A stretch of DNA of 64,000 nt from CAVPTL01 sp963727235 (GTDB lineage Bacteria; Actinomycetota; Thermoleophilia; Gaiellales; JAICJC01), in NCBI GenBank assembly GCA_963727235.1, contig CAVSFZ010000009.1, positions 62,001 to 126,000 on the forward strand. The letters are read 5' to 3'. Positions 55,651 through 63,103 of this stretch are shown here, one piece after another; within the stretch, counting starts at the first letter, position 1; each line of letters begins with the position of its first letter. The notes under the pieces were generated by a model, which did not search any database, had not been told where the DNA came from, and saw only the letters and a list, made by a program, of their open reading frames with translations. The translations under genes were made by a program, and so were the position numbers.

Positions 55651-55676
55651 GTCCCCGTCAAACCCGGGACGCCTCA
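55651..55676 (-). repeat. Right terminal inverted repeat of the IS3 element
   Basis: This is the complement of 54372-54397 with one mismatch. It ends CGCCTCA at 55676. Confidence 0.9.
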
Positions 55677-55750
55677 ACCCGGCGTCACCAGAACGCCGCG
55701 CCCACCAACTCCAAGCCGGCGCAACCCCGATCCAACTCCTAAAAGACGTC

Positions 55751-56329
55751 GTGACTCGCTACCGACTCCGACCCGAGCACAAAAGCCTCGCTCCCGACAA
55801 CACCCCCGCCACCCGGGACAGCACCGGACTGCTGCAACGGCGCCCAGTCCGATCCACCCAAGAACTCCTCGAACTCACAGGCAAAGAAGGGAACAAACTC
55901 CTGGAACGAGCCACCGGCGAATACCTCGAACCCGACGAGTACCTCAACACCTACGGAACCCTCGCGAATCCCTGGGATACCACCGTCGACGCGACTCGCC
56001 TGCTGGGAGCCACCCGAGTCGCCTCCAAAGCCAAGATCGACCGCGGCACCGTCCAACGCGCCATCCGCCCCACAGATCCGACGATCCCGCACCCGAAGAC
56101 CCGCGCACGGCTCACACAGGCTCTGGCCGAACTGGCCGCGGCTGAACTCACACGCGGCGGATTCGACGCCACCAACGAACCGATATCAACTCTGCGCAGA
56201 TACATCGAGCAAACGGCAACCGGTGCGCTCAACCGAACCTGCGCTTGCGGGTGCGGCTCGGCCCTCCCACCCGGCCGCCGCAAGTGGTACTCCGACGCCC
56301 ACCGCCGCCGCCCAGTCACGGACATCTAA
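55751..56329 (+). CDS. Protein of unknown function with C-terminal zinc-knuckle, 5' end disturbed by the IS
   Basis: The 192-aa product is helical and charged (QELLELTGKEGNKLLERATG, LRRYIEQTATGALNRT). It ends with CACGCGSALPPGRRKWYSDA HRRR, a cysteine/tryptophan element like the treble-clef tails seen on some phage and plasmid proteins. The frame is open upstream of GTG 55751 to the right end of the IS at 55676, with protein-like RRAHQLQAGATPIQLLKDVV. The true start was therefore probably lost when the IS inserted. Its base composition is richer in A and C on the coding strand than neighbouring genes, suggesting foreign origin. The function is unknown. Confidence 0.55.
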   Translation: MTRYRLRPEHKSLAPDNTPATRDSTGLLQRRPVRSTQELLELTGKEGNKLLERATGEYLEPDEYLNTYGTLANPWDTTVDATRLLGATRVASKAKIDRGTVQRAIRPTDPTIPHPKTRARLTQALAELAAAELTRGGFDATNEPISTLRRYIEQTATGALNRTCACGCGSALPPGRRKWYSDAHRRRPVTDI

Positions 56330-56397
56330 AGCGGGAGGGGCGAGAGTTCGAGGACGGCCAACCACGAACAACTGGTGCACACTTGGTGGATTGTGCC

Positions 56398-56403
56398 TAG
56401 ACT
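56398..56403 (+). promoter_or_regulatory. -10 hexamer TAGACT, leaderless start
   Basis: It is 6 bases before ATG 56410, and it is identical to the box of the other two cyclase genes. Confidence 0.65.
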
Positions 56404-56409
56404 CGTGTG

Positions 56410-59400
56410 ATGCCGGTGTGCGCGCAGTGTGGGACGGAGAATCCCGAGGGCTTTCGATTCTGTGGGGCCTGTGGTGCGTCGCTTGACGCTCCCGCGGCGG
56501 AGGAGCGCCGCGCGCGGCGGATCGTCTCGACGTTGTTTGCCGATCTGGCCGGGTTTACGCGGCGTTCGGAGAGCCTTGATGTGGAGGATGTGGAGGGGTT
56601 TCTCGATCCCTATTTCGCGGTGCTGCGAGAGGAGGTCGAACGTAAGGGCGGGTTGGTGGCGAAGTTCACGGGCGATGGGGTGATGGCCCTGTTCGGAGCG
56701 ATTACTGCGCATGAGGATGATCCTGAGCGAGCGGTGCGGTGTGGCCTGAGCATTTGCGAGCGGGTCGCGGAGTTGGAGACGGGGTTGCATGTGCGGGTGG
56801 GTATCACGACGGGTGAGGCGATGGTGACGCTGCCCACGGATGGTCATCCGGATGCGATTGGGGATGTGGTGAACACCGCGGCGCGACTGGAGGCCGCTGC
56901 GCCCACCGATCGGGTGTTGGTGGATGAGTGGACATACCGCGCGACGAGTCGCGCGATCCACTACGAACAGGCCGACGCGGTGGAGGCGAAGGGTAAGGCT
57001 GAGTTGGTGGAGGTGTGGGTGGCGGTTAGGCCGGTGTCGGTGGTGCCCGAGCAGCAGCGTGACCAGTTGCCGTTGGTGGGGCGTGAGGCGGAGGCCGACA
57101 TGCTGCGCAACATGCTGGACAGGTCGCGGCGTGAGCGCTCGGCGCAGTTGGTGTCGGTGATTGGCGAGCCGGGGATCGGCAAGTCGCGATTGGTTGAGGA
57201 TCTCTTCGCCTATGTGGAGGAGTTGCCGGAGCTGATCATTTGGCGGCGGGGTCGGTCGCTTTCCTATGGTGAGGGCGTCGCGTTTTGGGCGCTGGGGGAG
57301 ATGGTCAAGGCCCAGGCGGGCATCCTCGAGTCGGATTCAGCCATGGTGGCAGACGCGAAACTTGCGAGGCGGTGGCCGCGGTGCTGGTGGACGAGCGCGA
57401 CCGACAGTGGGTGGCGCAGCATTTGCGACCGCTGGTCGGGTTGGAGGCGGTGTCGAGCGGTGGTGACGGCGGCCGGGTGGAGGCGTTCGCGGCGTGGCGC
57501 AGGTTCGTCGAAGCCTTGGCTGAGGAGGGGCCGACCGTGCTGGTGTTCGAGGACATCCACTGGGCAGACGAGGGGCTGCTTGACTTCATCGATCTGGTGG
57601 CCGATCGCGCTGGCGCGGTGCCACTGCTACTCGTCTGTACGGCTCGGCCCGAGCTGTTCGAGCGGCGCGAGCACTGGGGAGGCGGCAAGAGCAACGCCAA
57701 CACCATCTCCCTCACGCCACTCTCAGACGAGGACACGGCACGGCTGGTGGGCGGCCTGCTCGACCAAAGCCTGCTACCCGCAGAGGTGCAGCAGCCACTG
57801 CTCGCCCATGCCGGAGGAAACCCACTGTACGTGCAGGAGTACGTGCGGATGCTGCAAGACCGCGACGTGCTTGTCCACGACGCCGGTGGCTGGAAGCTGG
57901 TCGGCGACGTGGCGGGGCTGCCAGAGTCGCTGAAAGGCATCATCGCCGCGCGCCTCGACACGCTCAGCGCCGAGGAGAAGGTGCTGCTGCAGGACGCCGC
58001 GGTGGTCGGAAAGACCGCCTGGATCGGCGCAGTCTGCGCGCTCACAGAACGCAACACCTGGCAAGCCGAAGAACTCCTGCACACGCTGGAGCGAAAGCAG
58101 CTGGTGCACCGGGTCAGACGCAGCTCGATCGAGGGTGAGACCGAGTTCCAGTTCGGCCATGCACTTACCCGCGACGTCGCCTACAGCCAGATCCGCCGCG
58201 CCGACCGAGCCCAAAAACACGAAGCCGCCGCCCAGTGGATCGAACACCTCGCCGCTGGCCGCGACGACAAAGCCGAACTGCTCGCAGACCACTACACCCA
58301 GGCCCTTTCACTGCGCGGGGCGATGGGAGAGCCAACCAGCCCGATCGCCCCTCAGGCACTCGCCGCGTTCACCGAGGCTGCTACCCAGGCAGCAGCAACG
58401 CACGCCCACCTCGCGGCAGCACGGTACTTCGAAGCGGCGCTGGGCCTGGCCGCGCCCCAGGACGATCTGCAACGAGCAGCGCTACTGCTCGGGCAGGCCA
58501 ACGCCCTCTTCGATGGTGAGACCGCGACGCCTGACCTCTTGGAAGCTGCGATCCCGGCCCAGCTCACCGTGGGGGATTGGGACGCCGCCGCACAGATCGA
58601 GCGGATGCTTGGCCGGTGGTATCAGGAGTCGGGGGCTGATGGAGAGAACGCCGAGGAGCACCTGACTCGGGCGGCGGCGTATGCCGCTCGGGTACCCCCC
58701 AGCGACACGATGTGCATGATCGCCTATGACCAGGCGTTTCGTTTGGTCACCAGTGGAGAGCAAGCCAATGCGCTCGCGCTGGTCAACCAGATGATCCCCT
58801 TGGCGGAGGAGGGCGGCTTGGCCATCGGCCGAGCCCTGCTCTTGATTTGGCGCGGCTGTGCCCGCGTTGACCTGGGTGACTACGACGGTGTCGCCGATAT
58901 GTACGAAGCAGCAGAAACGCTCGCCGAACACGCGCATGCGCGGACTTCCGCCGCTTATGGAAACCTGGCAGACACATTGCAAGGCCTCGGCGATCTGAAC
59001 GCCGTGGACGATGCCTATAGAAAAGCGGCAGAGTGGGCCACCCGCTTCGCACTCCCGTCGTATATGACATGGATCGCCAGCGAACGGGCGTACCAGGCCT
59101 ATCATGCCGCCGACTGGGACACCGCCGATCGCCTCCTGACACAAGCCGCCGCCTCCGAACCCAGCCCCTTCGACTCTCACCACATACGGTTTGTACGCGC
59201 ACACCTCGACCTCGGCCGGGGAGACACTACCGCCGCTTCGCAGGCGGCCGCAGCCGTCGTCCTCTATAGCGAAGGCGCCGAAAATGATGACTTCCTCTAC
59301 ATGGGACTCGCGCTCGAAGCCCGCTGCACTCACACCGCGGGCAACCGTCAAGCCAGTGCGGATGCGTGCGACCGCCTCCTCACACGCTTCCACGAGAACG

Positions 59401-59759
59401 CCGCGGCGGGCGGTGGTGCGCTAATTGTAGTGTGCGAAATCGCTCTGATCCTCGTCGAGGCAAACCGCCACGACGACATCCGCAACGCCGCGCTCAAACT
59501 CCCCGAGATCTGCCGCTGGCGCGAGGCGCTCCTCCTTACCGCCGACACGCGCTACGCCGAAGCCGCAGCGCTCTACACCCAGATCGGCAGCCACCCGCTC
59601 GCCGCCGACGCCCACCTCCTCGCCGCCCACCAAGCATCAACCGAGGGCCGCACCACCGACGCCACCCTCCACACGCAAGCCGTCCTGGCATTCGCCGAAC
59701 AGACCGGAGCAGTGCTCTACCGCCGGCAAGCTGAACAACTCGCCGCGGCCAGCGCCTAG
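56410..59759 (+). pseudogene. Zinc-ribbon class III cyclase/ATPase/TPR gene with one frame break (third paralogue)
   Basis: Two frames together encode a protein of about 1,116 aa closely similar in order and sequence to the gene at 2650. The first (56410 to about 57365) gives a zinc ribbon (Cys4, 7, 18, 21), a cyclase with LFADLAGFTRRSE and FTGDGVMALFG (both metal Asp), NTAARLEAAAP and EAKGKAELVEV, and Walker A GEPGIGKS. After ADAKLA near 57365 the reading continues one base earlier with EAVAAVLVDERDRQWVAQHL, Walker B VLVFEDIHWADE, and the helical tail to the stop at 59757-59759. A single missing base in CTTGC-GAGGCG would restore the frame. Whether the protein is split or the base is an error is unknown. 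The ATG at 56410 is leaderless. Confidence 0.82.
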
Positions 59760-59906
59760 GCACACGAGACAACCCCGCTCCTGGCGCCGCCGTTACTGCT
59801 ACCACCTCCGGCTGCGAAGGCGGTTCTGCGGCGTTTCGCCCTCTCTACCTGTTTTCTCGCAGAGACGCGAACCCTCGACTCCCATGCGAACCGAGCCATC
59901 ACCAAA

Positions 59907-59933
59907 AGAGCCCAGCCCCCGGGGCGAGGCTCT
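59907..59933. terminator. Hairpin between convergent genes
   Basis: AGAGCC (59907-59912) and GGCTCT (59928-59933) enclose an inner CCCC/GGGG pair. It lies between the cyclase stop (59759) and the YbjQ-like gene stop (59933), so it could terminate transcription from both sides. Confidence 0.45.
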
Positions 59934-60268
59934 CAGTACGATTTCTTGACGGTGACCGCTGTGCCGTAGGCCGCAACCTCGCTCATGATGTTGGCGATCT
60001 CGTTGCAGTCGAAGCGCATGCACAGCACGGCGTTTCCGCCGGCCTCCCGAGTTGCATCCTTGAGCCGGTCAACCGCGTGCTGGCGGCTCTCCAGAAGCAG
60101 CGACGTGTAGCCCTTGACCTCGCCGCCGAACACTGTCCGGAAGCTCGCGCCGACGTTCGAGAACGCGTTTCGGGCGCGCACGATCAACCCGCATACCTCG
60201 CCGTGCACGTGCACGATCTCGTAACCGGGGATCTCGTTCGTGGTAACGATGATGATGTCGTCGTCCAT
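59933..60268 (-). CDS. YbjQ-family (UPF0145) protein
   Basis: The 111-aa protein has the YbjQ pattern with IIIVTTNEIPGYEIVHVHGE at the start, a central EVKGYTSLLLESRQHAVDRL and GGNAVLCMRFDCNEI, then SEVAAYGTAVTV. YbjQ proteins form pentameric rings and were named heavy-metal-binding on structural grounds; their function is not established. The ATG at 60268 is leaderless, with TAGGCT 6 bases upstream. It is divergent from the esterase gene. Confidence 0.88.
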   Translation of the reverse strand: MDDDIIIVTTNEIPGYEIVHVHGEVCGLIVRARNAFSNVGASFRTVFGGEVKGYTSLLLESRQHAVDRLKDATREAGGNAVLCMRFDCNEIANIMSEVAAYGTAVTVKKSY

Positions 60269-60274
60269 GCCGCG

Positions 60275-60280
60275 AGCCTA
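60275..60280 (-). promoter_or_regulatory. -10 hexamer TAGGCT (minus strand), leaderless start
   Basis: It is 6 bases before ATG 60268 on the minus strand. Confidence 0.6.
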
Positions 60281-60318
60281 GCATCGGGCGCGGCGGACAC
60301 CCGATCGCTCTGATCCGG

Positions 60319-60324
60319 CATACT
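60319..60324 (+). promoter_or_regulatory. -10-like hexamer CATACT, leaderless start
   Basis: It is 6 bases before ATG 60331. It shares CATACTGCCG with the NhaA promoter. Confidence 0.5.
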
Positions 60325-60330
60325 GCCGTC

Positions 60331-60972
60331 ATGCCCGACCGTCTCAGCCACCGGACGCGGCCCCCCGACGGCGACGCCGAGGGTGCGCTCGTGCTGTTCC
60401 ACGGCCGCGGAGCCGACGAGCACGACCTGTTCCCGCTGGCCGACGTGCTCGATCCCCAGCGGCGACTGGTGGTCGTGTTCCCGCGAGGGCCGCTGGCGCT
60501 GCCGCCCGGCGGGGCACACTGGTATCAGGTGATGCGCATCGGCTTCCCCGACCCGGGAACGTTCCTGCCCACCGCGAAGCTCGCCGGCGACTGGCTGGAC
60601 GCCAACATCGCCGCCCACGGCGTCACGCCTGAGCGCACGGTGCTGGGGGGCTTCTCCCAGGGCGCGGTGATGTCGTGGACGCTGGGCCTGGGCGCAGGCC
60701 GGCCGACACCCGCCGGGATCCTGGCGCTGTCGGGATTCATCCCCACGGTCGAGGGGTTCGAGCTGGACTTCGATCGCGGCCCGCTCGAGGTTGCGATCGG
60801 CCATGGCGAGCATGATCCGGTGATCGGAGTCGAGTGGGGCCGCGATGCCCGCGACCGCATGACCGCGGCCGGCGCCCGGGTGCTGTATCGCGAGACGCCG
60901 CTGATGGGCCACTCGATCGACCCCGCGTTCGTGCCCGAACTGACCGCCTGGGTCGCCGCCCGCTTGCCGTGA
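60331..60972 (+). CDS. Phospholipase/carboxylesterase-family alpha/beta hydrolase
   Basis: The 213-aa hydrolase has the oxyanion-hole HGRGADEHDLFPLAD, the nucleophile motif GGFSQGAVMS (Ser109), an acidic residue in GEHDPVIGVEWGRD and the catalytic His in TPLMGHSIDP. It belongs to the Abhydrolase_2 group that cleaves lysophospholipids or short carboxylic esters. It has no signal peptide. ATG 60331 is leaderless. The TGA stop is at 60970-60972, inside repeat R12. Confidence 0.88.
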   Translation: MPDRLSHRTRPPDGDAEGALVLFHGRGADEHDLFPLADVLDPQRRLVVVFPRGPLALPPGGAHWYQVMRIGFPDPGTFLPTAKLAGDWLDANIAAHGVTPERTVLGGFSQGAVMSWTLGLGAGRPTPAGILALSGFIPTVEGFELDFDRGPLEVAIGHGEHDPVIGVEWGRDARDRMTAAGARVLYRETPLMGHSIDPAFVPELTAWVAARLP

Positions 60973-60999
60973 ATAACGGTGCCTGGCACCGTTATTCAC
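60969..60999. repeat. Palindromic repeat R12 (AAC type)
   Basis: A perfect 31-base inverted repeat with centre base T. It contains the TGA stop of the esterase gene and is paired with R13 across 14 bases. Confidence 0.95.
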
Positions 61000-61013
61000 C
61001 ACCCACGTTTGGA

Positions 61014-61046
61014 GTGAATAATTGGTGCCTGGCACCAATTATTCAC
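61014..61046. repeat. Palindromic repeat R13 (AATT type)
   Basis: A perfect 33-base inverted repeat with centre base T. It ends 2 bases from the TGA of the convergent SDR gene. Confidence 0.95.
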
Positions 61047-61048
61047 GC

Positions 61049-61837
61049 TCAGTAGTAGTCGGTGGGCGGGCCTTTGTATTCCTGGATGGTGTTGCCGCCG
61101 TCCACCACCACCGAGGCGCCGGTGACGTAGGAGGCGCCCTCGGAGGCCAGGAACGCGATCAGCTCCCCCACCTCGGCCGGCGTACCCGGCCGGCCCACCG
61201 GCGTGTACGTGCCGGCGATCCGCTCATGCTCCGTTGATGACCCGGTGTCGATCCAGCCCGGCGCCACCGAGTTGACGGTGATTCCGTCGCGGCCCAGCTC
61301 GATGGCAAGCGCGCGGGTCAAGCCGTCGATGCCGGCCTTGGCCGCGCTGTAGCCGGTCGACTCGGGGTTGCTGACCACCGGCCCGGTCACCGACGAAACG
61401 TTCACGATCCGGCCGTACCCGGCCGCCACCATCGCCGGCACCGCCGCCCGGGTCACGTTCACCGTGGTGGTCAGGTTGAGCGCCATCATCTGCTCCCACT
61501 CCCCCGGCCCGGTATCGACGAACCGCCGGGAGACATCCTCGACGCCGGTCTGCACCATCCCGGCGTTGTTGACCAGGACGTCCAGCCGCCCGAACCGTTC
61601 CAGCACACCGGCCACCAGGCCGGCGGCGGCATCGGCGTCGGTCAGGTCGGCTGCGAAGCCCTCGGCCCCGATGCCGAGATCGGCCAGCTCGGCCGCTCGC
61701 GTCTGTATCCGGCCGGTGGTCGAGGCGATCGCAACGCCCGCTCCACGCTCCCCCAGAATCCGCGCGGCCGCGAACCCGATGCCCGATTCACTTCCCGCTC
61801 CTGTGACCAACGCGACCCGCGCCTCGAAGCTGTTCAT
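61049..61837 (-). CDS. Short-chain dehydrogenase/reductase
   Basis: This 262-aa classical SDR has the cofactor loop TGAGSESGIG (about 13-22), NNAG at about 91-94, the catalytic Ser in NVSSVTGPV and Tyr/Lys in YSAAKAGIDGLTRALA. GWIDTGSS follows the usual PG motif, and the end is ASYVTGASVVVDGGN. With no acidic residue at the usual NAD-selecting site (IASTTGRIQTR), NADPH may be preferred. The substrate is unknown. ATG 61837 is leaderless, with TACGAT 6 bases upstream. The stop is 2 bases from repeat R13. Confidence 0.9.
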   Translation of the reverse strand: MNSFEARVALVTGAGSESGIGFAAARILGERGAGVAIASTTGRIQTRAAELADLGIGAEGFAADLTDADAAAGLVAGVLERFGRLDVLVNNAGMVQTGVEDVSRRFVDTGPGEWEQMMALNLTTTVNVTRAAVPAMVAAGYGRIVNVSSVTGPVVSNPESTGYSAAKAGIDGLTRALAIELGRDGITVNSVAPGWIDTGSSTEHERIAGTYTPVGRPGTPAEVGELIAFLASEGASYVTGASVVVDGGNTIQEYKGPPTDYY

Positions 61838-61843
61838 GCCGCG

Positions 61844-61849
61844 ATCGTA
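61844..61849 (-). promoter_or_regulatory. -10 hexamer TACGAT (minus strand), leaderless start
   Basis: It is 6 bases before ATG 61837 on the minus strand. Confidence 0.55.
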
Positions 61850-61906
61850 CTACCGACGGCGGAAGCGTCGGTGGGGCCTCCCGTCCCCACCCCGCTCGAT
61901 CACCGA

Positions 61907-62230
61907 CTACTGCGCCCGAGCCGCAGCGGTGGTTGTGACGGTGCCGTCGGCGTTGGTTGCCGTGCCACGATGGATCGTGACATTGACGCACGGGCCGCTC
62001 CCATGGCCCGCGACCGGGAGCCCGGCCCCGGCCGTCACCGTCTGGGTGCCTTTGCCAAGCGGAACGGCTGTAAGGCAGCGTTCGGTCCCCACCGCGTTTC
62101 CTTCACGCGGGGCGCTCTGGCTTGCCGAGGTGCCGGCAAAGGAGTTGGCTGCGAGCACCAGCGCCGCCAGAGCGGCTACCCCGATCCCGGCCACCGCAGA
62201 TCGGCGCCGGTTTTCCAGCGTTATTGGCAT
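61907..62230 (-). CDS. Small secreted protein of unknown function
   Basis: The 107-aa protein has a signal peptide (basic ENRRRSAVAG, hydrophobic GVAALAALVLA, cleavage after SFAG or near TSAS). The mature part of about 75 residues contains a single cysteine pair (ERCLTAVPLG and GPCVNVTIHRG) and a Thr/Ala-rich end. No family is recognised. GGGGAA lies 5 bases before ATG 62230. It is divergent from the response-regulator gene, with the 11-bp direct repeats between them, so it may be a target of that system. Confidence 0.7.
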   Translation of the reverse strand: MPITLENRRRSAVAGIGVAALAALVLAANSFAGTSASQSAPREGNAVGTERCLTAVPLGKGTQTVTAGAGLPVAGHGSGPCVNVTIHRGTATNADGTVTTTAAARAQ

Positions 62231-62307
62231 ATGTTCCCCTTTCTCGAGGGAGAGGTTGATGACGTTCAAAGACTGCTGGTACGATCTGAGCGTCGGAAAA
62301 GACTTGC

Positions 62308-62329
62308 CTGTGAATCTCCTGTGAAGCTC
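62308..62329 (+). promoter_or_regulatory. Tandem 11-bp direct repeats, probable response-regulator binding site
   Basis: CTGTGAATCTC (62308-62318) and CTGTGAAGCTC (62319-62329) differ at one base. The 11-bp period is that of dimer sites for OmpR/PhoB-type regulators. It is 50-70 bases before the response-regulator start and faces the divergent secreted-protein gene. A GAAGCT-CCC-AGCTTC dyad overlaps the second copy. Confidence 0.5.
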
Positions 62330-62365
62330 CCAGCTTCGTCTCAGCATGCTCACAGGTTGAGCCGA

Positions 62366-62371
62366 TAGGTT
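62366..62371 (+). promoter_or_regulatory. -10 hexamer TAGGTT
   Basis: It is 8 bases before ATG 62380, and the direct repeats lie 36-58 bases upstream of it. Confidence 0.5.
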
Positions 62372-62379
62372 GTGGTCCG

Positions 62380-63102
62380 ATGGCCGTACCCGCTTCGACA
62401 CCCGATCAAGCTCACGCCCGCGTCCTGGTGGTGGACGACGAGGAGAGCATCACCCAGCTCGTCTCCACCGTCCTTCGCTACGAGGGCTTCGACGTGCGCA
62501 CCGCCGAGAGCGGCCGCACCGCGGTCAAGGTCGCCCGCGACTTCGCCCCCGACCTGGTGGTGCTGGACGTGATGCTGCCCGATCTCGACGGGTTCGAGGT
62601 GTACCGCCGCCTGGCCGACCGCAGCGACCGGCTGCCGGTGCTGTTTCTGACCGCCCGCGACAGCACCGAAGACCGCGTGCACGGGCTCACGCTGGGTGCC
62701 GACGACTACATGGGCAAGCCCTTCAGCCTGGAGGAACTGGTGGCGCGCGTGCGCGCGGTGCTGCGCCGCACCCGCGCGACCCAGGACGACCAATCGGTGC
62801 TGCGCTTCGCGGATCTGCAGCTGGACGAAGATGCCCGGGAAGTACGTCGCGGGGATCGCCGGATCGAGCTGACCCCGACCGAGTTCAACCTGCTGCACTA
62901 CCTGCTTGCCAACGCTGGGCGCGTCGTGTCCAAGGCCCAGATCCTCGATCACGTGTGGCGCTACGACTTCGGCGGCGATTCCAGCGTGGTCGAGACCTAC
63001 ATCAGCTACCTGCGCAAGAAGATCGACGTGGGCAAGGACACCCCACCGCTGATCCACACCGTGCGAGGGTTCGGGTACGCCATTCGCGATCCGCGAGGCT
63101 GA
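62380..63102 (+). CDS. OmpR/PhoB-family response regulator
   Basis: The 240-aa protein has a receiver domain (about 14-130) with acidic pocket VLVVDDEES, phosphorylation site D63 in LVVLDVMLPDLDG, FLTARDS and K113 in MGKPFSLEEL. A winged helix (about 145-236) has IELTPTEFNLLHYLLANAGR, ISYLRKKIDVG and HTVRGFGYAIR. It is similar in type to the TcrA/MprA regulators of actinobacteria. It probably binds the tandem 11-bp repeats upstream and regulates itself. Its stop is 1 base before the histidine kinase start, a standard two-component operon. Confidence 0.93.
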   Translation: MAVPASTPDQAHARVLVVDDEESITQLVSTVLRYEGFDVRTAESGRTAVKVARDFAPDLVVLDVMLPDLDGFEVYRRLADRSDRLPVLFLTARDSTEDRVHGLTLGADDYMGKPFSLEELVARVRAVLRRTRATQDDQSVLRFADLQLDEDAREVRRGDRRIELTPTEFNLLHYLLANAGRVVSKAQILDHVWRYDFGGDSSVVETYISYLRKKIDVGKDTPPLIHTVRGFGYAIRDPRG

Positions 63103-63103
63103 C

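Larger units (their letters stand above)
54372..55676 (+). mobile_element. IS3-family insertion sequence, complete (about 1.3 kb)
   Basis: The 1,305-bp element is bounded by 26-bp terminal inverted repeats with one mismatch. They begin TGAGGCGTCCCGGG and end in CA, as IS3-family ends do. It holds overlapping orfA and orfB. No target-site duplication is seen: the bases next to the ends are TGG on the left and ACC on the right. The element therefore either has lost its duplication or arrived as part of a rearrangement. Confidence 0.92.

Noticed and set aside
54372..55676. Target-site duplication around the IS3 element
   Set aside because: The flanks are TGG and ACC, with no direct repeat of 3-4 bases.
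59760..59906. tRNA or other RNA gene in the gap after the third cyclase
   Set aside because: I could not fold a cloverleaf or find conserved tRNA blocks; only the hairpin at 59907-59933 is evident.
2598..61046. The palindromes as ordinary intrinsic terminators
   Set aside because: They share sequence as well as structure, occur also upstream of genes, have no T-run and come in typed pairs. A terminator role is possible but does not explain the family.
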